64,000 nucleotides of DNA, taken from an uncultured Saprospiraceae bacterium. Lineage in GTDB: Bacteria; Bacteroidota; Bacteroidia; Chitinophagales; Saprospiraceae. A model generated the notes under the pieces. That model was not told the DNA's origin and made no database searches. It saw only the letters and a program-made list of their open reading frames with translations. The DNA lies in NCBI GenBank assembly GCA_937959275.1, contig CALGLU010000079.1, forward strand, positions 19,910-83,909, written 5' to 3'. The position numbers were made by a program, and so were the translations under genes. This document shows, piece after piece, positions 38,218 to 49,037 of this stretch; the stretch's first letter is position 1, and the number at the start of each line of letters is the position of its first letter.

Positions 38218-39468
38218 CTAAAACCCTCTTTTGTTTGAGCCTTTAAATATCGGCAGACCAAATACCAGTTTTTTCAATGTCGCTGAAAGATTATGTCCAA
38301 GCACTGAATAAGGACTCAATGTTGGTTTTGGATTTTTTCCCTCTCCCAGTCTTCGGATATGAATTTCATGCCACATTGTATCTACAAACCCACTCGTATC
38401 TAACATCTTAATCCCTGTTTTTGGTGTTGGCACATTAAGCTGTATGAGACTACCGTCAAAAATCCGATTTGGTAAATCTGGGTGCAATGTAAATGGGCGA
38501 GCAATTCCCACAACATCCAATTCTCCTTCTGCTATTGCCCTTTCCATTGTAGCTACTGTTCTGAAGCCACCAGTTAACATTAACGGTGTTCTCAATAATT
38601 TGCGCACTTTTTTCACATAATCAAGAAAATAAACTTCCCTTTCTTCGGTACTTTTTCTCTGGACAGCCCCCATCATCGCTGGTCGTTCATACGTACCACC
38701 ACTGATTTCTATTAAGTCCATTCCATTATCTCCTAACAGTTGTACCACTTCCATGGACTCTTCCTCTGTAAAACCACCTCTCTGAAAATCAGCAGAATTG
38801 ATTTTGATACCAATAGGAAATCGATCGCCAACTTTGGCGCGAATATTCTTGTAGACCTCCAAAACAAACCGTGCCCTATTCTCCAAGTTTCCGCCCCATT
38901 GGTCTTGTCGCTGATTGACCAGCGGGGATAAGAATTGACTAACTAGATAACCATGTGCACCATGTATCTGCACGCCAGTAAATCCAGCTTCTTTCAAAAT
39001 CGCAGCAGTGTTCCCAAAACGATCAATGATATCTAAAATTTCTGTTTCTTTTAATGCTCTAGGTTGTTTAAACATTTTTGACATTCCCTTGACATTTGTC
39101 ATAATCGCAGATGGAGCCACCACTTCCTTATTTATAGCCCCAATAGCTTGGCGTCCAGGATGATTGATTTGCGGCCAAAGATGAGCTCCTGTATTTTTGA
39201 CAATACCTGCCCATTGTTGTAACAATTCAAAATCAGCTTTATCCTCTACAATCACATTACCAGGCTCTCCAAGTGCTTTTCCATCTACCATGATATTACC
39301 TGTTAGCAATAAACCTGAACCTCCATCCACCCAGCGTTGGTACGCATGAATGATGGCTTTTGTAGGGCCATGATGCCTTGGTGACATATTCTCACTCATA
39401 GCGGATTTCGCAATACGATTTTGCAGTGTCACTCCGCAGGGCAGAATAAGTTCGGTTTGTAAATTCAT
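38218..39468 (-). CDS. NADH:flavin oxidoreductase (Old Yellow Enzyme family)
   Basis: LQNRIAKSAMSENMSPRHHGPT, WPQINHPGRQA, GFTGVQIHGAHGYLVSQFLSPLVNQRQDQWGG. Confidence 0.93.
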   Translation of the reverse strand: MNLQTELILPCGVTLQNRIAKSAMSENMSPRHHGPTKAIIHAYQRWVDGGSGLLLTGNIMVDGKALGEPGNVIVEDKADFELLQQWAGIVKNTGAHLWPQINHPGRQAIGAINKEVVAPSAIMTNVKGMSKMFKQPRALKETEILDIIDRFGNTAAILKEAGFTGVQIHGAHGYLVSQFLSPLVNQRQDQWGGNLENRARFVLEVYKNIRAKVGDRFPIGIKINSADFQRGGFTEEESMEVVQLLGDNGMDLIEISGGTYERPAMMGAVQRKSTEEREVYFLDYVKKVRKLLRTPLMLTGGFRTVATMERAIAEGELDVVGIARPFTLHPDLPNRIFDGSLIQLNVPTPKTGIKMLDTSGFVDTMWHEIHIRRLGEGKNPKPTLSPYSVLGHNLSATLKKLVFGLPIFKGSNKRGF

Positions 39469-39514
39469 ATCGAAGTGATTTAATAGTGAATGGTCTTTGC
39501 TTCAGAGCACAAGC

Positions 39515-40393
39515 TTATTCAAATAATGGCGTGCTCAAATAACGGTCTCCTCTATCACAGACGATAAACACAATCACACCACTTTCCAATTCTTCGCTCA
39601 ACTTGATAGCAGAATGACAAGACCCACCACTACTCATACCCGACAGGATACCTTCTTCTTTCGCTAAGCGTCTTGCCATGATTGTTGCCTCATCAGTACT
39701 TACATCAATAATACGATCTACCCGATGTGGCTCAAAAAACTTTGGCAAAAACTCTGGAGACCACCTCCGTATGCCAGGGATCCGCGAGCCATCCTGCGGT
39801 TGGGCTCCAACAATTTGCACCTTGGGATTTTGTTCTTTAAGATATCTAGAGGTCCCCATGATAGTACCAGTGGTTCCCATTGCAGAAACAAAATGCGTGA
39901 CCTGCTGTTGGGTATCTCTCCATATTTCGGGGCCTGTCGTCTTATAATGCTGCCCAGGGTTATCAATATTTGCGAATTGATTAAGCATATAATAATCACC
40001 TGATTCATGCATCTCCTCTGCAAGTTCTCTTGAATATTCAATCGTTTTCTCACCTGGTGTTAAGATGACATTGGCACCATATGCTTTCATGGTTAGTACT
40101 CGCTCCTTAGTGGCTGTCTCAGGCATAATGAGTGTAATATGAAGTCCACTGATTTGCGCAATCATAGCCAATGCTATTCCCGTATTACCACTTGTCGCTT
40201 CTACTAGATGATCTCCTCGCTTTATATCTCCTCGATTGAGAGCCTGTGATATCATACCATACGCTGCACGGTCTTTTACACTTCCGCCTGGATTATTCCC
40301 TTCTAGTTTACCATAAATAGTGACAGCATCATTCGTCGGAATACTATTGAGCTTAACTAATGGGGTATTTCCAATGAGTTCAAAAAGGTTCAT
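39515..40393 (-). CDS. cysM: Cysteine synthase B-type
   Basis: IGNTPLVKLNSI, GNNPGGSVKDRAAYGMI, EATSGNTGIALAMIAQ, GTTGTIMGTSRYLKE. Confidence 0.95.
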   Translation of the reverse strand: MNLFELIGNTPLVKLNSIPTNDAVTIYGKLEGNNPGGSVKDRAAYGMISQALNRGDIKRGDHLVEATSGNTGIALAMIAQISGLHITLIMPETATKERVLTMKAYGANVILTPGEKTIEYSRELAEEMHESGDYYMLNQFANIDNPGQHYKTTGPEIWRDTQQQVTHFVSAMGTTGTIMGTSRYLKEQNPKVQIVGAQPQDGSRIPGIRRWSPEFLPKFFEPHRVDRIIDVSTDEATIMARRLAKEEGILSGMSSGGSCHSAIKLSEELESGVIVFIVCDRGDRYLSTPLFE

Positions 40394-40407
40394 AGGGTAT
40401 ATGGGTT

Positions 40408-41247
40408 CTATTTAGCAAAATCTTTAAAGACAAAAGTATCAATCTCTTTCCCGCCATCTGTATTCATGCGTGCCTGATAATACAATTTTGATTCTTCCGG
40501 TATTGATTTAGTCAACCAGACATTGCCTCCAATCACACTACCTTTTCCCACAATCGTACTGCCTCCTAAAATAGTCGCTCCTGCATAGACAACACAATCA
40601 TCTTGTAATGTCGGATGACGTTTGTTATTCGCATCCTTTTTTCTAACACTCAATGCACCCAGCGTGACTCCTTGATACAGCTTGACCCGACGACCAATCG
40701 TAGCTGTTTCACCAATAACGACGCCTGTCCCGTGATCAATACAAAAAGACTCGCCTATAATCGCACCCGGATGTATATCGATCCCTGTTTTACTATGTGC
40801 ATATTCGGTAATGATCCGTGGTAAATCAGAAACCCCCATAAGTTGGAGTTCATGTGCAATGCGATAAGCAGCAATAGCATAAAAGCCTGGATAACTTCGA
40901 ATGACTTCTTTTTTACTATTGGCAGCTGGATCACCTTCATATATGGCTTCAATATCTTTTCGAAGCAAGGTATTGACAACAGGTAATCGATCGAAGAAAC
41001 CATCTGCGATTTGATTGACACCTGATCTGTCTTCGATGTCATTTTTTAACAAAAGTTGGACGAGTTCTAATTTACTTTGTTGTATTGCCACTCTTATTTC
41101 TGCCGAAGTCGTTAGAAACTCATTCGAATAATCACAAAATAACAGTCCTATTAAACCTTTAAAAAACCCTGCAACTTCGGAGGGCTTTGGACATCTCGTT
41201 TTTGTCTTATGCTCTATAAGCAAGTCCTGAATAAACTCTTCATTCAT
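40408..41247 (-). CDS. cysE: Serine O-acetyltransferase
   Basis: IDIHPGAIIGESFCIDHGTGVVIGETATIGRRVKLYQGVTLGAL; adjacent to cysM. Confidence 0.93.
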   Translation of the reverse strand: MNEEFIQDLLIEHKTKTRCPKPSEVAGFFKGLIGLLFCDYSNEFLTTSAEIRVAIQQSKLELVQLLLKNDIEDRSGVNQIADGFFDRLPVVNTLLRKDIEAIYEGDPAANSKKEVIRSYPGFYAIAAYRIAHELQLMGVSDLPRIITEYAHSKTGIDIHPGAIIGESFCIDHGTGVVIGETATIGRRVKLYQGVTLGALSVRKKDANNKRHPTLQDDCVVYAGATILGGSTIVGKGSVIGGNVWLTKSIPEESKLYYQARMNTDGGKEIDTFVFKDFAK

Positions 41248-41704
41248 AGTGTAAAAATAATCTTCTTATTCATAAGTATACTTAAATTTTCGATTATTGA
41301 ATATATCTATTAGTTAGAATAATCAGCAATCGATCTTTACGTCCTTTGATTTGCTTAAAACCTACAAAAACACTTCATTTATGAATTATGTAGACAATTT
41401 GATATATGAAAAATTGCATAGTTGTAGTTTTGTAGGTCATGTGATACATTTGTGTAGAGAGCAACAAGCTAATCCTTGCCTTAACTTTGAATTGTGATTT
41501 GAAGGTATTCTGTCACATATTGCAAGTGCCCATTTTTACAGTATTGCAGTTTAAAATAAGTAGAAAATCGAATAGCTAAATTCTATTCCTCAATATTGAA
41601 GTACTGACAAACTTTAATATAATCATGAGTTGATTCTCTACCTGTTTTTAGTTCAGATATTCATCTGAAGCGGTACACACCTATTTTATTAATCTAAATA
41701 TCTA

Positions 41705-44700
41705 ATGACGATGAATTCGCGTAAATTACTTTATGTGATAGGGATTTTTATTGCCCTATTCCTACTTCCAAACTCAAATTATTCACAATGTACTTCTCCG
41801 GGTTTTGACATAGATTTATACACAAATCTTCTCAGCACCCAGAATGTAACGATTGCTCCAGAAATTTCTAGCTTGACATACAATGATATGACAGGCGAAT
41901 TTGTAGCAGTAACAGATGGAGGAAGCTTTCTCAAAAGACACACTTCTGGAGCTTGGAATGCATATGGCATTACAAACTACGGCGGCTCACATTGTACAAC
42001 AACTCGATTTAGTGATACAGAAGCTATCACCTATATGTTCAGTTATACAAGCACGCTCCACAGATATGCAATAGCAGATGAGAGAGACAGAGCGATTGTA
42101 TTTGTTGACATTGCGAACTCTGATACTAATGTATCACATCCAACCACTTCCTACCTGAAGTTTAGTGGATTAAATTGTGGTGGCAATGATGGTATCGAAG
42201 GTTTAGCGTATGATGCCAACACGAATACAATGTATTTTGCAACAGAAGTTAACAGTCAAAAAATCTACAGCTTTGTAGTACCAGCATCGATTACTGGTCA
42301 AACGATTGCTGTTAATGAGGTTGCAGATTTAAGATCTATATCTGGACTAAGTACCTATTCAACACATGCATTAGATATCCTACCAAATGGTAACATTGTA
42401 GCACTCGTTACAAAACCAGGGAGTGGTGATAATGGAGCTTTTGCAAGAATGATTGTAGAAATCAATCCTTGTGGTGCAATGTTAGGTCAAATGGATTTAG
42501 AGCCGACGATAGCTTCAACAGCGGAGCTTGAAGGGATTGCAATTAAAGGTGCAAATTTATATGTGATTGGTGAGAATGCTAAAATGTATCAACTACAAAA
42601 ACAAGTGACTCAGGGATCAATTATAGTCGCTTCACCAGGTACTTTAGGATCCTATGATTCCGGCTCTTCTACCCTTGTTAACTGGGTAAGCACAAATGTA
42701 ACTGGAAATGTAAAAATAGATTTATACAAATCAGGGGTATTTGTAAGTACACTAACTGCTAATACAACTAACGATGGTACTCATTCTATAACACTACCAG
42801 TTGTCACTAGCAATCAATCAGGATATTCAGTAAATGTTGTTTCACTAGATGATCCGTCAGTTTCAGGAGCGAGTGGAGATTTTACAATAGCCGCTCCTGC
42901 TGGTACACTTACTGTTAATTCTCCTGGTAACGGAGAAACATTAAATGTCGGTACCTCTACTCCAATTAATTGGTCATCAGCAAATCTTGCTGGGAATGTT
43001 AAAATTGAATTATATCAAATCTCAACTTTAGTAGCTACATTATCTGCAAATACTGCAAATGATGGCAGCCAATCTGTACTTGTACCAAATGTACCTAACG
43101 GATCAAACTACAGAATCAAAATCACAAGTATCAACACACCATCTATAGACGATTGGGGTGGCTATTTTTCTATATCAAATCCAACAATTACAGTCAGTAA
43201 TCCAACAGCCGGAAGCACATACAGCTCAGCTAGCACAGTCAATGTCACATGGACAAGCTCGACAAGCGGTAATATGAAAATAGATTTATACAAAGGTTCT
43301 ACTCTTGTTGCAACTTTGGATAATTCAACAGCTGATGATGGTTCACGCGTAGTGACATTACCAACTGTTAATACTACGGCATCAGATTATAGAATAAGAG
43401 TAAGCAATATTGCTTCTGGCATCTATGACGATAGTGGTATGTTTGAAATTACAGCAGCTAATATTTTCGAAGTAACTAGCCCGTCTGCTAATGACGTCTT
43501 TAGTGGTGGAGATTTCACGACTGTTACATGGAATAGTAGCTATACTGGATCGGTAAGAATTAATCTTCGAAAAGGCAATTCATTTGTCAGTACACTAAAA
43601 GTGAGTACAGCAGATGATGGTTCATATTCAGTTCAGTTACCAGTTGTGGCAACGACAGGAAATGATTATCACATCAAGTTAATCAATAGGGAGGATGGTT
43701 CAGTATTCGATCTAGGTGATAATTTTACAATTACAGCATCTGACAACATTACTGTGACTTCACCTACTACAGGAGATATTTTCTTTGATGGAGATCCTAT
43801 TAACGTACTGTGGTCAACGAATATCGGAGGAAGTGTCGCAATAAATTTATTTAAAAATGGTACACACGTAGCCAATTTAAAAGCAGTTACAGCAAATGAT
43901 CAAAGTGAGTCTTTAACTTTACCTTCTGGATTAGTCGCTGGTAATGATTATGTCATTCGCGTTTCAAGTGTTACAAACACGAGTGTTATGGACGATAGTA
44001 ATCCATTTGTCATTGATGATGTTATTTCAAGTCCAACTGATGCCGATTTAATCGTAGCTAATGCAGGAACAGCAACTCAATCTGGCAACATATACGCTGT
44101 CTCTGGCATAAGCATTAGAAACAATGGTCAAGCACAGACAGGCCAATATTCTGTTGGTGCTTACTTATCAACGGATGCGACAATCTCATTTAATGATGTT
44201 AGAATTGGATTAATCGGTACATACAATGGCACTGCAGTCGGCGGTACTGAAACAGCAAGTTTTGCAGTTGACTTAAGCACATTAGGGCTTGCGGATGGCA
44301 CTTATTATTTTGGTGTTATTGCTGATGAATTTGATGATGAAATAGAATCAGATGATTCAAATAACACTGGTATGATTGGCTCTCCTCTGGCAACTATCAG
44401 TACCAATCAAGGCGGTGGACCATGTATTTCATTAGCTTCCGGCCCACACACAGAGTCTTTTGAAAATGGTTTAGGAGACTGGACTCAGTCAAACAGTGAT
44501 GATATGAACTGGACACGAAGATCAGGTACAACTCCATCATATTTAACTGGACCTTCGGGTGCTGCAAGTGGATCTAGTTACGTATACACAGAATCATCAA
44601 ATGGTAATCGCAATAAAATAGCAAAGCTTGTGAGTCCTTGCATAGATTTAGCTGGTACTCAGAATCCTCAATTGACATTTCAGTGTCACATGTATGGAGC

Positions 44701-45940
44701 GTCTATGGGATCATTAATGGTTAATGTGATCAATCCTCAGACAAATCAATCAATGAATGTATTCGTTCAAACAGGAGATCAAGGGAATCAATGGGTACAG
44801 GCCACAGCGCAACTATCTCAATTCGTCGGCCAGGAGATTATAATAGAAATTTCAGGACTTACAGGCATTTCTTATAGAAGTGATATGGCAATTGATCAAT
44901 TGGTTATTTCTGATTCAGCAGTTAATTGTGCGGATGCAGGAAATGCATGTGATGATGGTAATAGCTGTACCATAGGAGAGACATATGACAGCAACTGTAA
45001 TTGTACTGGTGGTGTTTATACAGATAACGATAATGACGGCTTATGCATTGGAGAAGACAGCAACGATAATGATGCCTGTGTACCTGTTGCTAGCCAAGCG
45101 TGCGAAGATTGTGTGAATACGGTTGCAGGAGCATTTACTGATGGATTTAATACAAATTTGAATAATTGGATTCAGTCATCTTCTGATCAAAATCAGTGGG
45201 TACAAAATTCAGGAAATACTCCATCTTCTAAGACAGGTCCAGCTGCAGCGATTGAGGGTTCACACTATGTATATGTAGAGGCATCTTACGGAGGGTTTCC
45301 ATATAAAAATGCAGAAATGACAAGTCCATGTATTGATTTAAGTTCACTCAATGCACCAAAGTTGGCATTTGCATATAGCATGTATGGATCAACAATGGGT
45401 AGCCTATCAGTTACAGTGACGAATACAATATCAGGTCAATCGAGTGTTATATTCTCAGAGACTGGAAACAAAGGAAATCAGTGGTTATTTGCTCAGATAG
45501 ACTTATCAGGATTTACGAATGACATTGTACAAGTGACAATCGAGGCAGTGACTGGATATGGCTTCAGAAGTGATATAGCGATTGACGATTTTGAAATTTC
45601 AAATACTGCAGGAAACTTCACAACGAAGTCAGAAACTAGAAACTTTGTTGAATTAGCCAGTGCAGATATAGAACCAGAAAATGAAATTGCAGATTTGTCT
45701 GTCTATCCTAATCCGGCAAGAGACTTTATGCAAATAGCTTTTGAATCTGACTTAACAGGTGAGGCGACATTGATGATGCATAATACAACTGGTCAGCTAA
45801 TCACAACAGAAAACCTAAGTATCAGAGAAGGAATGATTCAGAAAGAGATTGATGTAACAGGACTAGCTTCTGGCACGTATCATCTTTCAATAATTACAAA
45901 TGAAACAAGATTGACCAAAAAGGTCTTAGTCATAGATTAA
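41705..45940 (+). CDS. Large T9SS surface protein: esterase-like/SdiA-regulated-like N-domain, tandem Ser/Thr-rich Ig-like modules, two MAM-like modules, T9SS domain
   Basis: Repeated modules ending ...DYxIRVSSxxxxSxxDxSxxFxI; paired SFENGLGDW.../GFNTNLNNW... blocks; C-term LSVYPNPARDFMQIAFES...GTYHLSIITNETRLTKKVLVID. Confidence 0.88.
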   Translation: MTMNSRKLLYVIGIFIALFLLPNSNYSQCTSPGFDIDLYTNLLSTQNVTIAPEISSLTYNDMTGEFVAVTDGGSFLKRHTSGAWNAYGITNYGGSHCTTTRFSDTEAITYMFSYTSTLHRYAIADERDRAIVFVDIANSDTNVSHPTTSYLKFSGLNCGGNDGIEGLAYDANTNTMYFATEVNSQKIYSFVVPASITGQTIAVNEVADLRSISGLSTYSTHALDILPNGNIVALVTKPGSGDNGAFARMIVEINPCGAMLGQMDLEPTIASTAELEGIAIKGANLYVIGENAKMYQLQKQVTQGSIIVASPGTLGSYDSGSSTLVNWVSTNVTGNVKIDLYKSGVFVSTLTANTTNDGTHSITLPVVTSNQSGYSVNVVSLDDPSVSGASGDFTIAAPAGTLTVNSPGNGETLNVGTSTPINWSSANLAGNVKIELYQISTLVATLSANTANDGSQSVLVPNVPNGSNYRIKITSINTPSIDDWGGYFSISNPTITVSNPTAGSTYSSASTVNVTWTSSTSGNMKIDLYKGSTLVATLDNSTADDGSRVVTLPTVNTTASDYRIRVSNIASGIYDDSGMFEITAANIFEVTSPSANDVFSGGDFTTVTWNSSYTGSVRINLRKGNSFVSTLKVSTADDGSYSVQLPVVATTGNDYHIKLINREDGSVFDLGDNFTITASDNITVTSPTTGDIFFDGDPINVLWSTNIGGSVAINLFKNGTHVANLKAVTANDQSESLTLPSGLVAGNDYVIRVSSVTNTSVMDDSNPFVIDDVISSPTDADLIVANAGTATQSGNIYAVSGISIRNNGQAQTGQYSVGAYLSTDATISFNDVRIGLIGTYNGTAVGGTETASFAVDLSTLGLADGTYYFGVIADEFDDEIESDDSNNTGMIGSPLATISTNQGGGPCISLASGPHTESFENGLGDWTQSNSDDMNWTRRSGTTPSYLTGPSGAASGSSYVYTESSNGNRNKIAKLVSPCIDLAGTQNPQLTFQCHMYGASMGSLMVNVINPQTNQSMNVFVQTGDQGNQWVQATAQLSQFVGQEIIIEISGLTGISYRSDMAIDQLVISDSAVNCADAGNACDDGNSCTIGETYDSNCNCTGGVYTDNDNDGLCIGEDSNDNDACVPVASQACEDCVNTVAGAFTDGFNTNLNNWIQSSSDQNQWVQNSGNTPSSKTGPAAAIEGSHYVYVEASYGGFPYKNAEMTSPCIDLSSLNAPKLAFAYSMYGSTMGSLSVTVTNTISGQSSVIFSETGNKGNQWLFAQIDLSGFTNDIVQVTIEAVTGYGFRSDIAIDDFEISNTAGNFTTKSETRNFVELASADIEPENEIADLSVYPNPARDFMQIAFESDLTGEATLMMHNTTGQLITTENLSIREGMIQKEIDVTGLASGTYHLSIITNETRLTKKVLVID

Positions 45941-45965
45941 GCGATTTAAGTCATAGTATTTAGGT

Positions 45966-46001
45966 AGCCAGGGTCATTGTCGTGACCCTGGCATTTTTTT
46001 T
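45966..46001 (+). terminator. Rho-independent terminator
   Basis: gccagggtca-ttgtcg-tgaccctggc-attttttttt. Confidence 0.92.
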
Positions 46002-46087
46002 GCCCAACAGATGATGTATTTATTTGTAACAAGCTAACTATCTTGACTTTATAAAGCTTTTTTAAAAGAAATGGACTAACTTGCCGC

Positions 46088-47311
46088 ATGACATTTGCTG
46101 AACTTGGACTTGGGGAGGGACTTCTCGAGGCTCTTTATTACATGGGATTTGAAAAAGCGACTGCGATACAAGAACAAGCTATCCCAAAAATACTAGCGGG
46201 TAAAGATATGCTTGCTTGTGCTCAGACGGGAACTGGTAAAACTGGTGCCTTTCTACTACCAATTTTACAGAAAATAGCGACAAGTGATTCTAACAAAACG
46301 GAATGCCTCATCGTCGTACCTACTCGCGAACTTGCACTTCAAATAGATCAGGAGTTAGAGGGGTTTTCTTATTATTCGAATGTGAGTTCGATTGCCGTCT
46401 ATGGTGGTGGCAAGGGAGAAGACTGGGAACGACAAAAACGAGCATTGAAAAGCGGCACCCAAATTATAGTCGCTACGCCCGGAAAGCTGTTGACGTTTAT
46501 CAATCTGAATTATATTGATCTAGATAGTATCAAATATTTAATTCTAGATGAAGCAGATCGAATGCTTGATATAGGATTCCATGAAGACATCATGCAAGTG
46601 GTCAAGGTGCTGAAAAATAGAGAACAAACACTCATGTTCAGCGCTACAATGCCTCATAAGATTAAAACACTGGCAAAGACCATCCTGTCAGATCCAGATG
46701 AGATCATCATCGCTTTATCAAAACCTGCAGCAGGCGTACTCCAAGCCGCATACTTGGTCCATGAAACACAAAAAATAGAACTTCTTGTAAAGTTGATTGC
46801 CAACAAACCGAATTATAAAAGCATTCTCGTTTTTAGCTCCACTAAAAAGAAAATTAGTGAGATTACCAGAGCACTAAAGCGCAAGAATGAGAATGCGCTT
46901 GAGATCTCTTCTAATCTCGAGCAATCTGACAGAGAGAAAGTCTTATTAAGTTTTAGGGCAAAAACCACACGTATTCTCGTAGCCACGGATGTCATTAGTA
47001 GGGGTATTGACATTAAGGATATCAATTTGGTCATTAACTATGATGTTCCAGGGGATGCAGAAGACTACGTCCATCGAATTGGACGGACTGCCAGAGCAGA
47101 TACAACAGGCGTTGCCATTACCTTTATCAATCGGGATGATATGTACAAGTTTCAAAAAATAGAGAAACTGATAGAAAAAGAAGTCAAAAAACTAGCTCTC
47201 CCAGAAGGCATGGATCCAGGGCCAGAATGGAATACAAATAACCGAGGTGGTGGCAAAAAATCATACAGAGGCAAATCAAGATCAAAAGGCTCAAACCGAC
47301 ATAGGAGATGA
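46088..47311 (+). CDS. DEAD-box RNA helicase
   Basis: AQTGTGKTGAFLLPIL, VPTRELALQI, LDEADRMLDIGF, FSATMP, HRIGRTARA, basic C-terminal tail. Confidence 0.97.
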   Translation: MTFAELGLGEGLLEALYYMGFEKATAIQEQAIPKILAGKDMLACAQTGTGKTGAFLLPILQKIATSDSNKTECLIVVPTRELALQIDQELEGFSYYSNVSSIAVYGGGKGEDWERQKRALKSGTQIIVATPGKLLTFINLNYIDLDSIKYLILDEADRMLDIGFHEDIMQVVKVLKNREQTLMFSATMPHKIKTLAKTILSDPDEIIIALSKPAAGVLQAAYLVHETQKIELLVKLIANKPNYKSILVFSSTKKKISEITRALKRKNENALEISSNLEQSDREKVLLSFRAKTTRILVATDVISRGIDIKDINLVINYDVPGDAEDYVHRIGRTARADTTGVAITFINRDDMYKFQKIEKLIEKEVKKLALPEGMDPGPEWNTNNRGGGKKSYRGKSRSKGSNRHRR

Positions 47312-47787
47312 TTAAAAAATCGCTGTGGATAAAGCTTATAATTTGTGTCACAATCTGCATGGTGACTGGTCTATTTTCAGGGATAAGTACAGCAGATGCC
47401 ATCCAAAATTGGTACTCAACACTGAATAAACCCTTCTTTAACCCTCCAAATTGGATTTTTGCTCCTGTTTGGACTTTACTTTATTTCTTATTGGGGCTCG
47501 CCGTTGCTCTTGTGTGGCACAAAGGATGGGATAAAAAAGAGACAAAGCTTGCCATTGGCATGTTCGTATTGCAGTTTGCTGTCAATTTAATTTGGTCACC
47601 AACTTTTTTCAATCTACAAGCACCGACGATTGCATTCATTATTATCATTGTTTTGTGGGTTTTAATCCTATTGACAATTATGCGTTTTAACAAAGTTTAT
47701 CGAACAGCGGCCTTGTTACTGGTCCCCTATTGGCTCTGGGTTAGCTTTGCCACTGTCCTCAATGGATCCATTGTTTATTTAAATTAA
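47308..47787 (+). CDS. tspO: TspO/MBR family protein
   Basis: WYSTLNKPFFNPPNWIFAPVWTLLYFLLGLA, LQFAVNLIWSPTFF, LLVPYWLWVSFATVLNGSI. Confidence 0.95.
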   Translation: MIKKSLWIKLIICVTICMVTGLFSGISTADAIQNWYSTLNKPFFNPPNWIFAPVWTLLYFLLGLAVALVWHKGWDKKETKLAIGMFVLQFAVNLIWSPTFFNLQAPTIAFIIIIVLWVLILLTIMRFNKVYRTAALLLVPYWLWVSFATVLNGSIVYLN

Positions 47788-47864
47788 CCAAGATCAAGAG
47801 GTATTCTCCTCTTAATTTTACTTTCTAAGTTTTATCATAATATCTTTGCGTATCAAATAATACT

Positions 47865-49025
47865 ATGATCGATACATCCATAACAGCTGAAGTAGATATC
47901 AAATTAGATTCAATAGAAGATGCCATTGAAGATATTAAAAATGGCAAAATCATCATTGTTGTTGATGATGAGGATAGAGAAAATGAAGGTGATTTTATCT
48001 GCGCAGCTGAATCAGTGACTCCTGATATTATCAATTTCATGGCTAAGCATGGACGAGGATTGATCTGCACGCCAATCACAGAAAAAAGAGCTGAAGAGCT
48101 AGAACTCTCTATGATGGTGAATACAAATACAGCGCTTCATGAAACAGCATTTACGGTTTCAATCGATTATAAGCGTGAAGGATGTACAACAGGTATATCG
48201 ACGTATGATAGAGCCACTGGCATAAAAGCTTTAACTCAGTCCGCAACAGTAGCAAATGACTATGCTAAGCCAGGTCATATATTCCCATTAATCGCAAAGG
48301 ATGGCGGTGTGCTTAGACGGACGGGGCATACAGAGGCTGCAGTTGATCTAGCACAATTGGCAGGATTATATCCAGCAGGGGTCCTTGTTGAAATACTGAA
48401 TGAGGATGGCACGATGGCAAGATTGAATCAGCTCTTCGAGATTGCTCAGCGATTTGAACTCAAAATTATTAGCATTAAGGATCTTGTTAAGTATCGCATG
48501 AGTAAGGAGCGATTAGTCAAACAAGACGTTACGGTATCATTCAATACCCAATATGGAGATTTTGATATCATCGGATTCACCGAAAAGAATACAAGCGCTA
48601 CGCATCTTGTTATCAAAAAAGGAGAATGGATAGAAGATGAGCCCGTATTGGTCAGAGTCCATTCGTCTTCAAATACAGGCGATATATTGGGTGCTCTCCT
48701 CCTAGGCCATAGTGAGGAGCTACACAAAACCCTGAAAAAGATCAGTGAATATGGAGAAGGTATCCTACTCTATCTAAGACATGATGAAACTGAAAATTCA
48801 TTATTAGACTTATTACGATTGTTGAAAGAGCAGCAAGAGGATGGGCAAAAACTTAATCCTTACCCTCATGTCACCTCTAGTTCTGTCCAACGAAACTTTG
48901 GCATTGGTGCTCAAATATTGCACGAAATGGGAGTCAGAAAAATCCGACTCTTGACGAACAATCCCAAAAAGAGAATAGGCTTAATGGGATATGGTCTTGA
49001 AATCGTGGAAAACATTCCGATTTAG
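47865..49025 (+). CDS. ribBA: 3,4-dihydroxy-2-butanone 4-phosphate synthase with degenerate GTP cyclohydrolase II domain
   Basis: Rib[50 protein letters not shown]; RibA-like C-half ...[22 protein letters not shown]. Confidence 0.93.
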   Translation: MIDTSITAEVDIKLDSIEDAIEDIKNGKIIIVVDDEDRENEGDFICAAESVTPDIINFMAKHGRGLICTPITEKRAEELELSMMVNTNTALHETAFTVSIDYKREGCTTGISTYDRATGIKALTQSATVANDYAKPGHIFPLIAKDGGVLRRTGHTEAAVDLAQLAGLYPAGVLVEILNEDGTMARLNQLFEIAQRFELKIISIKDLVKYRMSKERLVKQDVTVSFNTQYGDFDIIGFTEKNTSATHLVIKKGEWIEDEPVLVRVHSSSNTGDILGALLLGHSEELHKTLKKISEYGEGILLYLRHDETENSLLDLLRLLKEQQEDGQKLNPYPHVTSSSVQRNFGIGAQILHEMGVRKIRLLTNNPKKRIGLMGYGLEIVENIPI

Positions 49026-49037
49026 TCGTGCCGTTAG

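Noticed and set aside
39678-40053. ORFs on both strands overlapping cysM
   Set aside because: cysM has intact catalytic motifs across the region; the overlapping frames show no family features.
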